Translations under genes and position numbers: made by a program
In this document: in pieces, positions 43,809 to 54,495 of the stretch
How positions within the stretch are numbered: position 1 is the stretch's first letter
How the letters are laid out: every line of letters begins with the position of its first letter
Assembly (NCBI GenBank): GCA_027728065.1
Contig: JAQBVO010000001.1
Location: 62,001 to 126,000 of the forward strand
DNA from: Actinomycetota bacterium
Lineage (GTDB): Bacteria; Actinomycetota; Actinomycetes; Nanopelagicales; Nanopelagicaceae
DNA: 64,000 nt
Reading direction: 5' to 3'
Notes under the pieces: model-generated
The model's database searches: none
The model's input: only the letters and a program-made list of their open reading frames with translations
What the model was told of the DNA's origin: nothing

Positions 43809-45600
43809 TTTCGCACTTGCTCACAATCGCATCAGGCTCTTGGTATTAGTGATTGCAGTTGCAATGTTGCTATTTGGAGTTCGCTTAGTACAAATTCAGG
43901 CCGTCCAAGCTGGTGATTATCGTTTGCGCACCCTCAATGAAATGGAAAATACCCGCTCTCTACCAGCCCCGCGTGGTGCTATCACAGATATCAATGGCCT
44001 CCCATTTGCCCGTAGCGTGGCGGCAACAAGCATTGTCGTAGATCAAACTCAGATTACCAATCCAGCACTGGTTGCAAACTTAGTAGCACCAATTCTTGGA
44101 TTAACGGTTTCAGAGATGAGCGCTAGTATTACTGGAACACGTATGTGGAATATGGTCTATCAAAATGCAAAGCCAGCGCTGTGGCAAAAACTCAATGCCA
44201 CACTTACAACCTACAATGCGAAGTTTCCGCCCATGAGCCCTGATCGCATCATCGGCTTTTATCCAGAGCGGGGCTATATCCGCGAATATCCATCGGGAAG
44301 TTTAATCGCATCATTAGTTGGCTTCGTCAATCGTGATGGCAAGGGTGCAACCGGTCTTGAATCCAGTATGAACTCGGCGATTGCTGGAATCGATGGAAAA
44401 TATTCGTACGCCAATGGCTATGGGGCCGAGATTCCAGGCTCTCAATCTGAAATTATTCCAGCCAAAGCTGGGACTTCAGTTCGTTTGACTATCGACCGTG
44501 ATATTCAATGGGTTGCATCGAAGGCGATCTCCACTGTTGTTAAATCCTCAAAGGCTATAAGCGGCACAGTTATTGTCATGGATCCCAAGACGGGTCAGAT
44601 TCTTGCACATGCAACTGCGCCAACTTTTGATCCGAACAACACCTCGAAGGTTGCACTTATTGCGATGCGCAATCCATCAGTGCAAGATGTTTATGAACCA
44701 GGTTCAACTGGAAAAGTTATGACAATTGCCGCCGCCCTTGAAGAGAAAAAAGTTACCTCAGAGACCGTATTTACCATCCCATATGCACTCAAGCGTTCAA
44801 CAAAAACCTTTCATGATCATGATAGACATCCGACACAACGTTTAACAACCTCTGGAATTTTGGCGGTCTCAAGCAACACAGGCGCCATTCAGGTTGGAGA
44901 GCTCTTATCGAACCAAACGCTCTATGACTATCTTTGGAAGTTTGGTATTGGCAGTAAGACCGGTTCGGGACTACCTGGTGAATCACGAGGAATTCTGCCA
45001 AAGGTATCCGAATGGTCCGGAACTACGGCTCCGACAGTTGCATTTGGTCAGGGTTATGCACTCACTGCGATGCAGGCAACTAGCGTCTTTGCAACGATTG
45101 CAAATAATGGAGTGCGTGTATCACCAACGGTCATTGCAGGCACAAGTGATCCAAGTGGAAACTTCACCCCAGCAGCCGGTCGCACAAGCCAACGTGTGAT
45201 TAGTGAGCAGACCGCCCAAGCTATGCGCATTATGATGGAGAGCGTTGTCTCAACATCAGGCACTGCTCCGACTGCAGCGATCGCTGGCTATCGTGTTGCA
45301 GGAAAGACCGGCACTGCGATGCGCATCGATGATACGTGCGGCTGCTATCGCGGATATACCGCTTCATTTATCGGCTTTGCACCAGCTGATAATCCCGCTT
45401 ATGTGATTAGTGTGACTATTCAAGATCCAAAGGGAATGCACTGGGGCGGGGTACTTGGTGGACCTGTGTTCAAAGAGGTTATGTCATTTGTTTTGCAGAG
45501 TCGCCACATCGCTCCAACCGGGACAACCGTTGTTCCCGTAGCACTTGATGAGAAGGCATTAAAGGCTAAGAAGGTTGCAGATGCAAAGACCAATAACTAA
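43801..45600 (+). CDS. ftsI: Penicillin-binding protein FtsI (PBP3), division transpeptidase
   Basis: A 599-residue class B PBP. An N-terminal membrane helix (about 10-28) leads to a dimerisation domain with RSLPAPRGAITDINGLPFARS. The transpeptidase domain has the active-site YEPGSTGKV (SxxK), SSNTG (SxN) and AGKTGTAM (KTG). It cross-links septal peptidoglycan. Its end overlaps murE by 20 bp and its start overlaps ftsL by 8 bp. Confidence 0.96.
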   Translation: MGNFALAHNRIRLLVLVIAVAMLLFGVRLVQIQAVQAGDYRLRTLNEMENTRSLPAPRGAITDINGLPFARSVAATSIVVDQTQITNPALVANLVAPILGLTVSEMSASITGTRMWNMVYQNAKPALWQKLNATLTTYNAKFPPMSPDRIIGFYPERGYIREYPSGSLIASLVGFVNRDGKGATGLESSMNSAIAGIDGKYSYANGYGAEIPGSQSEIIPAKAGTSVRLTIDRDIQWVASKAISTVVKSSKAISGTVIVMDPKTGQILAHATAPTFDPNNTSKVALIAMRNPSVQDVYEPGSTGKVMTIAAALEEKKVTSETVFTIPYALKRSTKTFHDHDRHPTQRLTTSGILAVSSNTGAIQVGELLSNQTLYDYLWKFGIGSKTGSGLPGESRGILPKVSEWSGTTAPTVAFGQGYALTAMQATSVFATIANNGVRVSPTVIAGTSDPSGNFTPAAGRTSQRVISEQTAQAMRIMMESVVSTSGTAPTAAIAGYRVAGKTGTAMRIDDTCGCYRGYTASFIGFAPADNPAYVISVTIQDPKGMHWGGVLGGPVFKEVMSFVLQSRHIAPTGTTVVPVALDEKALKAKKVADAKTNN

Positions 45601-47068
45601 CTCCTGCAAGAGCCTCGTTGCGATCTCTGCAGTTTTAGGCACGCAATACGTTGGCACTATTGAGGGTATAGAAGTATCTGGTATTTGCCAGTCAAGTAAA
45701 GATATCGTTGCGGGTGATTTATTTATCGCCCTTTCAGGAGAGAAGTTTCATGGCGCAGCCTTTGCCAAGGATGCAATAGCACAAGGAGCTGTAGCGGTTT
45801 TAACCGATCCCACTGGAGCGCAGATGATTACAGGCTTGCCAGTTCTTATCTCACAAAACCCACGACGTAGCGCCGGAATTGTAAGTGCATGGTTCTATGA
45901 AGAGCCCATGCGTGATCTCTATAGCGTTGGCGTAACGGGTACTAATGGCAAAACAACTGTCACAACACTTTTGCACCAGATTATGCAGCAGGCTGGTCGG
46001 GAAAGTGGACTCATCGGAACCGTTGAAACACGTATAGGCGATGATGTGCTTGTAAGTAAACGGACAACGCCAGAGAGCGCTGATTTACAAGCCCTTATCG
46101 CCACTATGCGCGAGCGGCATTTACGCAACCTCGTCATGGAGGTTTCAAGTCATGCAATTACCTTAGAGCGCATCCGTGGAAGTCACTTTGCAGTTGTTGG
46201 CTTCACAAATCTGACTCAAGATCATCTAGATTTTCATAAGTCGATGGAAGATTATTTTCTTACTAAATCAAAGTTGTTCACCTTCGAATACGCGGATTTA
46301 GCCGTGATAAATATCGATGACTCATATGGTGCACGTCTGGCCATGATGACCGAACTACCAGTCATGAGCCTGTCTCGTTGGGACACCAAGGCAACCTGGC
46401 ACTATGCATCCATAACACCTGGTTATGTTGGTGCATCGATTGCTATCCGCGGCAGTGGAGGAGTTCTTATCGAAGGTAAGACAACTCTCTTTGGTGGATC
46501 TAATTTCGACAATCTCTTAATGGCCATAGCTATCGCAGTTGAAAGCGGAATCGATCCAATCGATATTGCAGCGATACTTCCTAAATTAACGGGAGCCCCT
46601 GGCCGTCTAGAAGCGGTAGGACTCGGTCAGAACTTCACAGCCTTTGTTGACTATGCCCACTCACCAGATGCCGTTACCCGAGTACTAGAGGTTGCCAATG
46701 AGATTACACAGGCCAGGGTTATTGCAGTTCTGGGATGTGGTGGTGATAGAGATGCATCTAAGCGATCTTTGATGGGATTAGCACTTCGCGATGGCGCAGA
46801 TATTGCAATCTATACAAGTGATAATCCCCGTAGTGAAAAGCCGGAGGATATTCTTGTCCAAATGGTCTTAGATATCGAAGTGATTCCACCCAGTGAGGTC
46901 ATCCTCGATCGTGCTCGTGCGATTAAGGTGGCAGTTAATCACGCCAAAGCCGGTGACCTAGTAATCGTATTGGGCAAAGGGCATGAACAAGGTCAAGAGA
47001 TTGCAGGGGTGGTACACCCCTTTGATGACCGAATTGAATTGGCACGTGCGATTGAAGATAAGAAATGA
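45581..47068 (+). CDS. murE: UDP-N-acetylmuramoyl-tripeptide synthetase, meso-diaminopimelate type
   Basis: A 495-residue Mur ligase that adds the third amino acid to UDP-MurNAc-L-Ala-D-Glu. GVTGTNGKTTV is the P-loop, and FTNLTQDHLDFH and FVDYAHSPDAV are family blocks. SDNPRSEKPEDI carries the DNPR motif diagnostic of diaminopimelate as substrate, so the wall should be DAP-type. The ATG at 45581 is preferred over a TTG two codons upstream. It overlaps ftsI by 20 bp and murF by 4 bp. Confidence 0.95.
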   Translation: MQRPITNSCKSLVAISAVLGTQYVGTIEGIEVSGICQSSKDIVAGDLFIALSGEKFHGAAFAKDAIAQGAVAVLTDPTGAQMITGLPVLISQNPRRSAGIVSAWFYEEPMRDLYSVGVTGTNGKTTVTTLLHQIMQQAGRESGLIGTVETRIGDDVLVSKRTTPESADLQALIATMRERHLRNLVMEVSSHAITLERIRGSHFAVVGFTNLTQDHLDFHKSMEDYFLTKSKLFTFEYADLAVINIDDSYGARLAMMTELPVMSLSRWDTKATWHYASITPGYVGASIAIRGSGGVLIEGKTTLFGGSNFDNLLMAIAIAVESGIDPIDIAAILPKLTGAPGRLEAVGLGQNFTAFVDYAHSPDAVTRVLEVANEITQARVIAVLGCGGDRDASKRSLMGLALRDGADIAIYTSDNPRSEKPEDILVQMVLDIEVIPPSEVILDRARAIKVAVNHAKAGDLVIVLGKGHEQGQEIAGVVHPFDDRIELARAIEDKK

Positions 47069-48441
47069 TTACATTAACCGCCGGTGAGATTGCACTGCTC
47101 GTCGGGGGAGAGTTGCACTGTGATCGGGATTTACTAGTCTCTAAAGCCCCAGTCTTTGATTCACGTTTGGTAACTCCAGATACATTTTTCTTAGCGCTAC
47201 AAGGGGCTCATCACGATGGTCATGATTTCGTCGCCGATGCTTATCGATTAGGTTCTGTGTTTTCATTGACAACTCGGGTAATAGATGGACCATGCATCGT
47301 TGTCAAAGATGTCATTGAGGCGCTGGCCATCCTCGCCTCCTTCATTAGAAAACGTTTATCCACACTGACTGTCATCGCAATCACTGGCTCGCAAGGCAAG
47401 ACAAGCACCAAGGATTTGCTCAGTCATATGTTAGGAGCCGTCGGGCCAACGGTTGCACCCGCCGAATCATTTAATAATGATCTGGGTCTACCCATTACTC
47501 TTCTTGCGTGTGATGAGCGCACACGTTTTTGCATTGTTGAAATGGGAGCACGGCAAAAGGGTGATATTGCACGCTTGTGCACAATCGCACAGCCAAATAT
47601 CGGAGTTGTACTGGTCGTTGGCACCGCCCACATTGGTGAGTTTGGTTCACAACGTGCAATCGCTGAAACCAAGGGTGAGCTCATTGAATCTCTAGGAGAA
47701 AATGGAGTTGCAATTCTTGGTACATACGATGAATTCACTCCAGCGATGGCGGCTCTACACAAAGGCATAACGCTTACATTTGGTGAAAAAAACAGTGTCG
47801 ATGTTCGAGCCGCCGATATTGAAATCCGTGAAGGACGTCCGCACTTTGATGTAGTAACTAAGGCTGGGCGCGATGCTGTAGGTATGCGTTTAGTCGGTGA
47901 ACATCAAGTTTCAAATGCTCTTGCAGCCGCGGCGGTGGGAACGGCACTAGCTCTGCCGATAGAGCTCATAGCCAGCTCTTTATCGACGGCAGAGATCACA
48001 AGCAAATGGCGGATGGAGCTGTGCGAGGTCGATGAGGTATTGATTATTAATGACTCGTATAACGCTAATCCCGCCTCAATGGCCGCGGCCCTTCGTAGTT
48101 TGAGCCTCTTTGCCCAGGAGCGGGGTGGGCAGTCCTGGGCATTTATAGGAAAAATGCATGAACTCGGCGAGTCAGGGGCGATGGCCAGTTCAGATATTGG
48201 CACCCTTGCCTCTGAGATCGGAGTTGATCACTGTGTAGTTGTCAACGCACCTGAATATGGATCTGGAGTCGGCCCCATGCAGTTCCATCACGTTGCAACT
48301 ATCGCCGATGCAGCCGCCTATGTAGAGCATTTCTCGCCAGGCGATGTTGTATTAGTGAAGGCTTCTCGTGCACAGAGATTTGAATTATTAGCAGATGAGA
48401 TTAATGCGCGCTGGAGCAGTAGAGGCGGGGTGGAGCAGTGA
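47065..48441 (+). CDS. murF: UDP-N-acetylmuramoyl-tripeptide-D-alanyl-D-alanine ligase
   Basis: A 458-residue MurF adding D-Ala-D-Ala to the tripeptide precursor. [15 protein letters not shown] is the N-terminal UDP-binding signature. [15 protein letters not shown] is the P-loop, and [16 protein letters not shown] is the conserved C-terminal block. ATGA overlaps join it to both murE and mraY. Confidence 0.95.
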   Translation: MITLTAGEIALLVGGELHCDRDLLVSKAPVFDSRLVTPDTFFLALQGAHHDGHDFVADAYRLGSVFSLTTRVIDGPCIVVKDVIEALAILASFIRKRLSTLTVIAITGSQGKTSTKDLLSHMLGAVGPTVAPAESFNNDLGLPITLLACDERTRFCIVEMGARQKGDIARLCTIAQPNIGVVLVVGTAHIGEFGSQRAIAETKGELIESLGENGVAILGTYDEFTPAMAALHKGITLTFGEKNSVDVRAADIEIREGRPHFDVVTKAGRDAVGMRLVGEHQVSNALAAAAVGTALALPIELIASSLSTAEITSKWRMELCEVDEVLIINDSYNANPASMAAALRSLSLFAQERGGQSWAFIGKMHELGESGAMASSDIGTLASEIGVDHCVVVNAPEYGSGVGPMQFHHVATIADAAAYVEHFSPGDVVLVKASRAQRFELLADEINARWSSRGGVEQ

Positions 48442-49496
48442 TACAGATTCTCATCTCTGGTGCGATGGCACTTCTATTTTCACTTTTTGGAACACGTGTT
48501 CTTATAAAGATTCTTTTAACTCGCGGCTATGGACAGATTATTCGCGATGATGGCCCAAGTAGCCACCATATAAAGCATGGAACACCGACCATGGGCGGTG
48601 CCATTCTTATCGCTGCAGCCCTTATTGGATATTTAAGTGCGCATGCATTAACACAAAACGCATTCACGGTTTCAGCGGTTTTAGTAATTGGATTAGTAAT
48701 CGCCCTTGGACTGTTGGGATTTGTCGATGATTGGCTCAAAGTCGCCAAGCAAAATTCCTTAGGTTTAACTGGTAAACAAAAACTTTTGGGCCAGGCTGCA
48801 GTAGCTGCAATTTTTGGCGTACTCGGAGTTAGATTCGCCGATGCAACTTCTCTGACGCCTATTTCGTATTACCTATCTGGAGTACGTGAAACCACTCTCT
48901 ATCTTGGCCCCGTGGTTGCCGTTGTATGGATAGTAATCATGGTGATGTCTGCAAGTAATGGCGTCAATCTCGCCGATGGTTTAGATGGCCTTGCAACGGG
49001 GGCGGCAGTTATGGTTTTTCTTGCGTTCATTTTGATTGGAGTTTGGGAGTTTGGTCAAGGATGTGCCATTAATGCCAGTCCTGGCTGTTATCAAGTACGA
49101 GATCCATTGGACTTAGCGGTACTTGCAGCGGCCTTGGCTGGATCGTGTACGGGTTTTCTATGGTGGAACGCCTCACCGGCCAAGATATTTATGGGCGATA
49201 CAGGCTCGCTTGCACTGGGTGGGGCGTTAGCTGGATTAGCTGCAACACTGCGCGTAGAGCTTTTACTTATTCCACTCGGCGGGCTTTTTGTGATCATAAC
49301 AATGTCGGTGGTTATTCAAACTCTCTACTTCAAAATCTCTGGCGGCAAACGCGTTTTCAAAATGGCGCCCCTACAACACCACTTCGAGCTTTTAGGTTGG
49401 GGAGAAGTTACTATCGTAATTCGCTTCTGGATTATTGGCGGTCTTTCAGTGGCCCTTGGATTGGGTCTCTTCTATGCCCAGTGGGTAGTTAAGTAA
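48438..49496 (+). CDS. mraY: Phospho-N-acetylmuramoyl-pentapeptide transferase
   Basis: A 352-residue polytopic enzyme with about ten helices making lipid I on undecaprenyl phosphate. Catalytic blocks are [58 protein letters not shown] and the C-terminal [12 protein letters not shown]. Length fits. It overlaps murF by 4 bp and is 5 bp from murD. Confidence 0.97.
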   Translation: MIQILISGAMALLFSLFGTRVLIKILLTRGYGQIIRDDGPSSHHIKHGTPTMGGAILIAAALIGYLSAHALTQNAFTVSAVLVIGLVIALGLLGFVDDWLKVAKQNSLGLTGKQKLLGQAAVAAIFGVLGVRFADATSLTPISYYLSGVRETTLYLGPVVAVVWIVIMVMSASNGVNLADGLDGLATGAAVMVFLAFILIGVWEFGQGCAINASPGCYQVRDPLDLAVLAAALAGSCTGFLWWNASPAKIFMGDTGSLALGGALAGLAATLRVELLLIPLGGLFVIITMSVVIQTLYFKISGGKRVFKMAPLQHHFELLGWGEVTIVIRFWIIGGLSVALGLGLFYAQWVVK

Positions 49497-49501
49497 AGTC
49501 A

Positions 49502-50890
49502 ATGTCCCGAAACTTTGCGGGCAAAAAAATTCTCGTTGCAGGTGGTGCGGTCACAGGTAGTTCGGTCGCCTCAGTGCTTAGTTCCTATGGTGCCACGATT
49601 ACTATCGTCGATGAAAATCTCAACGTGCAGAGCTCATTTCCAGTTCTCACCCCAGATTCAGTATCTATCCGAGATTACTCTGTAGTTGTAGTTTCCCCTG
49701 GCTGGAAAAACAGCCATCCTTTATTGCGCTCTGCCGTTGCCGCAGGAATAGATATTCTCAATGAGATTGATATCGCATGGAATATCGCACAGGAGATTGC
49801 GCCACATCAAAAATGGTTGGCTTTAACGGGAACTAATGGAAAGACAACGACCGTTGAAATGGCTGCGATGATGCTCCAGAAGGCAGGGTTGAAGGCTATT
49901 GCCTGCGGAAATGTTGGCGATACGGTTATCGATGCCGTAACTCACACGGATGGATTTGATTATTTAATTCTCGAACTCTCATCCTTTCAACTTCACTGGA
50001 TGCGCCAAGCGCAGTTTGTAACTGCTGCGCTCTTAAATATTGCCGAGGATCACTTAGATTGGCATGGCAGTTTTAAAGCCTACTGTGATGCCAAGCTATC
50101 GATTTTAGATCGCTGCGAAATTGCAATCCTCAACGGTGATGATGATGAAATTGTTAAAGGTGCAAACTCGTTTGATGTTCGAAAGGTTTTTTTCTCACTT
50201 GATACGCCAGCACCTGGTGAGCTTGGAGTAGTTGAAAACCTGCTCATCGATCGCGCCTTTGTAAATGACCCACAAGAGGCCTCGATGATCGCTGAAATTA
50301 AAGATATCACCCCTACTTTGCCGCATAGTGTTTCAAACGCCCTTGCCGCCGCTGGTCTTGCCCGCTCAGTCGGTGTCTCATATTTAGATATTCAAAGGGC
50401 GTTGATTGGGTTTCATCCAGGTCGCCACCGCATCAAAACTATTTATTGCGCCGATGGCATCTCATGGGTCGATGATTCAAAGGCAACGAATCCACATGCG
50501 GCTGCGGCCTCAATACTCTCTCACCAATCGGTAATTTGGATCGCTGGTGGTTTAGCTAAAGGCGCCGATATGAATGCTCTGGTCGAGCGAACAGCCCAGC
50601 GTATTAAAGCAGTGATTTTAATCGGTGCAGATCGGGATTTAATCGAAGCCGCCTTCAATAGGTACTCACCAGAGACTCCATTGATAAAAATTGATACCGA
50701 CTCTATAAAAGGTGGTGCATCAAATGCATTAATGGAGAGTGTTGTGGCCACCGCACTAACTCTTGCCGAATCTGGAGATACGGTATTGATGGCACCTGCA
50801 TGTGCATCCATGGATCAGTTTGTCTCATATGTCGATCGCGGAGATCGGTTTGCAGCGGCGATAGCAAAATTGGTGGCAGATGAAAAGTAA
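49502..50890 (+). CDS. murD: UDP-N-acetylmuramoylalanine-D-glutamate ligase
   Basis: A 462-residue MurD adding D-Glu. KKILVAGGAVTGSSVASVL is the UDP-binding start, LTGTNGKTTTVEM the P-loop, LNIAEDHLDWHGSF a conserved block and WVDDSKATNPHAAAASI the C-terminal ligase signature. The murD and ftsW frames overlap by 11 bp, suggesting translational coupling. Confidence 0.96.
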   Translation: MSRNFAGKKILVAGGAVTGSSVASVLSSYGATITIVDENLNVQSSFPVLTPDSVSIRDYSVVVVSPGWKNSHPLLRSAVAAGIDILNEIDIAWNIAQEIAPHQKWLALTGTNGKTTTVEMAAMMLQKAGLKAIACGNVGDTVIDAVTHTDGFDYLILELSSFQLHWMRQAQFVTAALLNIAEDHLDWHGSFKAYCDAKLSILDRCEIAILNGDDDEIVKGANSFDVRKVFFSLDTPAPGELGVVENLLIDRAFVNDPQEASMIAEIKDITPTLPHSVSNALAAAGLARSVGVSYLDIQRALIGFHPGRHRIKTIYCADGISWVDDSKATNPHAAAASILSHQSVIWIAGGLAKGADMNALVERTAQRIKAVILIGADRDLIEAAFNRYSPETPLIKIDTDSIKGGASNALMESVVATALTLAESGDTVLMAPACASMDQFVSYVDRGDRFAAAIAKLVADEK

Positions 50891-52046
50891 TACTCGTACA
50901 AGTTTTTTTACAAAGCCCATAAATCTCTACTACTTGCTCTTAGTGAGCACTTTGAGTTTGAGCCTTCTTGGACTCATTATGGTCTTTTCTGCCTCATCGA
51001 TTCACTCTCTTGAATCCAATGGGGCGACTTATGCAATTGTCCTGCGGCAGATTCTCTTTCTTGTTATCTCTATTCCCATGGCATGGGTTTTATCGAGATT
51101 CTCACTTGCCCGTTGGAAAGTCATCGCCCGCTCTGGGGCAGTGATTTCCATTGGCCTATTAATAGGAGTCCAAGTAGTGGGTAAGAGAGTTAACGGCAAT
51201 CAAAACTGGATAGATCTTGGCATTATAGATATTCAACCCAGCGAGATTGCCAAGATTTTGATGATTCTATGGGCAGGCTACATGCTGGCAAGGCGCGAAC
51301 GCGCTGGGGTAGTGCAAAGTAATGTCATTACTTTAATCTCTCCTGTATTTTTACTCTGCATCATTCTTATTTTGGCAGGCAGAGATGTAGGCTCGGCATC
51401 GGTCTTTGCCTTTATTTTGGCGGGCCTATTGTGGGTCTCTGGAGTTCGCTTAGGTCTCTTTGCTGGATTACTGGCATTGGGTTTTGCAGGTATGGCAGCT
51501 CTGATTGCCACTGCGCCATATCGTATGGCACGCTTTGCAGTTTTTCTCAATCCATTTGCCGAGGATCAGTATAAAAACTTTGGCTGGCAACCGGCGCATA
51601 GCTTGCTAGGTTTGGCAAGTGGCGGATTATTTGGTGTGGGACTCGGTGCCAGTCGCCAAAAATGGGGCAACCTGCCCCATGCACACACCGATTTTATTTT
51701 CTCGGTAATCGGTGAAGAGCTAGGCCTATTTGGAACACTATCAACTATCGCATTACTAACTATTTTACTGTTCTCTATCTTTAAAATAGCACTTCGTGCC
51801 AAAGATCCAATGGTTCGTTACGTAAGCTCGGGTATTGGTTGTTGGATAGGCATTCAAACTATCCTCAATATTGGTTCAACGCTGAGTCTGATTCCAGTTG
51901 TTGGAGTGACACTGCCACTTGTCTCCTATGGTGGATCTGCCCTGATCGCTACATACATAGGCATTGGTTTTGTCATCGGTGCTGCGCGTCGTGATCCTGC
52001 GATCTTTGAAGAGTTGAAAAAGAGCGAGTACAGATGGCTACGATAG
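50880..52046 (+). CDS. ftsW: Septal peptidoglycan glycosyltransferase FtsW
   Basis: A 388-residue SEDS protein with about ten helices. Typical blocks are GLIMVFSASS near the N-terminus, NWIDLGIIDIQPSEIAKI, the loop AHSLLGLASGGLFGVGLGASRQKWGNLPHAHTDFIFSVIGEELG, and VVGVTLPLVSYGGSALI. FtsW pairs with FtsI to build septal wall. It overlaps murG by 13 bp. Confidence 0.95.
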   Translation: MKSNTRTSFFTKPINLYYLLLVSTLSLSLLGLIMVFSASSIHSLESNGATYAIVLRQILFLVISIPMAWVLSRFSLARWKVIARSGAVISIGLLIGVQVVGKRVNGNQNWIDLGIIDIQPSEIAKILMILWAGYMLARRERAGVVQSNVITLISPVFLLCIILILAGRDVGSASVFAFILAGLLWVSGVRLGLFAGLLALGFAGMAALIATAPYRMARFAVFLNPFAEDQYKNFGWQPAHSLLGLASGGLFGVGLGASRQKWGNLPHAHTDFIFSVIGEELGLFGTLSTIALLTILLFSIFKIALRAKDPMVRYVSSGIGCWIGIQTILNIGSTLSLIPVVGVTLPLVSYGGSALIATYIGIGFVIGAARRDPAIFEELKKSEYRWLR

Positions 52047-53110
52047 TTTTAGCTGGTGGTGGAACCGCTGGCCATATTGAACCCGCCCTAGCTGTGGCAC
52101 GAGCATGGAGAGCGGCGCATCCATCCGATGTCATCATCTTTATTGGAACTGCGGAGGGCCTTGAAAATACACTTGTTCCAATGGCTGGATTTACCCTGGC
52201 CCATATCCCAAAGGTTTCTATTGCGCGCAGGCCCTCACTCTCGTGGCTCAGGATTGGATTTGATCTCGCACGTGCAGTGCGAGCCTGCCGCATAATTCTG
52301 CGCGATGCCAATCTTTTAATCGGCTTTGGAGGATATGTCAGTGCTCCTGCATATCTAGCTGCGCGAATTGCCAGTGTTCCTATCCTTATTCATGAGGCAA
52401 ATGCAAAACCTGGATGGGCAAATCGTCTCGGTGCTCTCACGACTACACACTTAGCCGTTGCCAACCCTGTTAACTCTGGCAAGTTCGCAGATGCGCTCAT
52501 CACAGGATTACCGCTACGCAGCGATGTTGCCGCGGCCTTTACCGCCTCACGATCAGATTTTAAGACAGCACGCTTGGCGGCAAAGAAGCGTTTGGGCTTT
52601 GATCACAGCGCTCCACTCTTATTCGTTATGGGTGGATCCCAGGGTTCGATAGCCATCAATAAAGAGATTGCAGCTGCGCTTAATGCACTCTTATCTCAAG
52701 GGGTTTCAATCTTGCACTCTCTAGGCCGTGCTAACCCACTGCCGATTGCGCAAGGGGCTTATCACCCAGTGGCCTACGTCGATGCGATGGCCGATGCCTA
52801 TTTAGCCAGTGATTTGATTATCGCTCGAAGCGGAGCGGTGACGTGTAGCGAGTTTAGGACTCTGGGCAGATACGCTCTTTTTGTGCCGTTACCGATTGGA
52901 AATGGTGAGCAGTTCTATAACGCAGCCGCACTCGTCAAAGAGCGGCGTGCGCAGATTATCGATCAGTCAGAGTTTAATGCGCAGTATTTAACTAGCCACA
53001 TAGATGCACTGCTAGCTCAATCGGCCGAGGCGGCCATCGATGGCTCTGATGGCGATGTAGATGCAGCTGCAAAAATCCTGGCCCTGGGTGAGTTTGCTAT
53101 GAGCCCATGA
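52034..53110 (+). CDS. murG: UDP-N-acetylglucosamine-N-acetylmuramyl-(pentapeptide) pyrophosphoryl-undecaprenol N-acetylglucosamine transferase
   Basis: A 358-residue GT28 enzyme making lipid II. The N-terminal VLAGGGTAGHIEPALAVA, LIGFGGYVSAPAYLAA, LIHEANAKPGWANR, FVMGGSQGSIAINKEI and RSGAVTCSEFRTLGR motifs are all present. HIEPA is seen where HIxPA is typical. It acts on the inner membrane face. Overlap with murC is 4 bp. Confidence 0.96.
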   Translation: MATIVLAGGGTAGHIEPALAVARAWRAAHPSDVIIFIGTAEGLENTLVPMAGFTLAHIPKVSIARRPSLSWLRIGFDLARAVRACRIILRDANLLIGFGGYVSAPAYLAARIASVPILIHEANAKPGWANRLGALTTTHLAVANPVNSGKFADALITGLPLRSDVAAAFTASRSDFKTARLAAKKRLGFDHSAPLLFVMGGSQGSIAINKEIAAALNALLSQGVSILHSLGRANPLPIAQGAYHPVAYVDAMADAYLASDLIIARSGAVTCSEFRTLGRYALFVPLPIGNGEQFYNAAALVKERRAQIIDQSEFNAQYLTSHIDALLAQSAEAAIDGSDGDVDAAAKILALGEFAMSP

Positions 53111-54495
53111 CGAAACCTTCATTAAAATCCCTTACCGGAAAGCGTCTGCACTTCATCGGTATTGGTGGCGCTGGCATGAGTGGATTGGCCCGGATCGCAC
53201 TCTCACACTCAATCAACGTCAGCGGCTCTGACTCCAAAGACTCTTCAGTTGTTGCCGCCCTCATCGCACTGGGTGCAACTGTTGCAACCTCGCACTCGGC
53301 CGATAACGTTGATGGTGCAGATCTGATTGTGTACTCAACGGCTATTTTAGCAAACAACCCTGAACTGATCAGAGCACGAGAGCTTGGATTACAAATTTTA
53401 ACGCGCGCAGCTGCACTCGCGATTTTGATGTCAGAGTCCAAGAGCATCGCCGTTGCAGGAACCCATGGAAAAACTACAACCTCCTCGATGTTGGCCGTTG
53501 CACTCCAAAGCGCTAGCGCTGATCCATCCTTTGCAATTGGAGGAACGGTTACCGCCTCTGGCTCCAACGCGCATAGGGGTACAGGAGAGGTATTCGTTGC
53601 AGAGGCCGATGAATCAGATGGATCATTTATTGAATACCACCCATTTGCTGCGATAGTTACAAATATTGAGCATGATCACGTCGACTTTTTTTCAACACCT
53701 GCAGCAGTTGAAGAGGCGTTTAAAGATTTTGCCGCAACTATTAATAGTGATGGATTTCTAACGTACTGCGCAGATGATAGCGGCGCAGTAGCACTTGCTG
53801 GCCAGATGAAGGGATTAACCACGATCTCATATGGTGTTGCCAAAGGTAGCGACTTAACCCTTGATCAGATAGAGCTTCTTGCGTTGGGTTCTCATGCACG
53901 TGCTATCTGGCACGGTAAAAACATTGGTTTCATTGAACTTTCCGTACCTGGCCATCACAACTTACTTAACTCAGCGGCCGTTCTTGCAACTGGATTACAA
54001 CTTGGATTTAGTGCCTCTGATTTACTAGCAGGCTTAGCGCTCTTTGGCGGGACGGGTAGGAGATTTGAGATTAAGGGAACGGTCCATGGTATACGGGTCG
54101 TAGATGATTATGGACACCACCCCACCGAAATCGAAGTGACACTGGCAGCTGCCCGCCGCTATGGCGGCGATGGCCGTTTAATCGTCATCTTTCAACCTCA
54201 CCGTTATTCGCGTACTGCTGCATTTGCGCCAGGCTTTGCACGCGCTTTAGCAGTGGCAGATCGTGCGATTATCTTAGAAATCTATGCCGCGAGCGAAAAG
54301 GCGATTGAAGGGGTTACATCGAAGATGATTACTGATTTGATGGCTAATGGCGAGTACATCCCTAATTTTATGGAGGTAGCAGATAGCGTCATTGACTCGG
54401 CCAAACCTGGCGATGTCATTATCACTTTAGGTGCTGGTGATGTGAGCTCCTTAGCGCCCATTATTGTCGATGGCTTGATTCGACGTTTCGGTTAG
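53107..54495 (+). CDS. murC: UDP-N-acetylmuramate-L-alanine ligase
   Basis: A 462-residue MurC adding the first L-Ala. LHFIGIGGAGMSGLARIAL is the UDP-binding motif, AVAGTHGKTTTSSML the P-loop, NIEHDHVDFF the metal region and DDYGHHPTEIEVTLAAAR the C-terminal signature. Stop and ftsQ start codons are adjacent. Confidence 0.96.
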   Translation: MTKPSLKSLTGKRLHFIGIGGAGMSGLARIALSHSINVSGSDSKDSSVVAALIALGATVATSHSADNVDGADLIVYSTAILANNPELIRARELGLQILTRAAALAILMSESKSIAVAGTHGKTTTSSMLAVALQSASADPSFAIGGTVTASGSNAHRGTGEVFVAEADESDGSFIEYHPFAAIVTNIEHDHVDFFSTPAAVEEAFKDFAATINSDGFLTYCADDSGAVALAGQMKGLTTISYGVAKGSDLTLDQIELLALGSHARAIWHGKNIGFIELSVPGHHNLLNSAAVLATGLQLGFSASDLLAGLALFGGTGRRFEIKGTVHGIRVVDDYGHHPTEIEVTLAAARRYGGDGRLIVIFQPHRYSRTAAFAPGFARALAVADRAIILEIYAASEKAIEGVTSKMITDLMANGEYIPNFMEVADSVIDSAKPGDVIITLGAGDVSSLAPIIVDGLIRRFG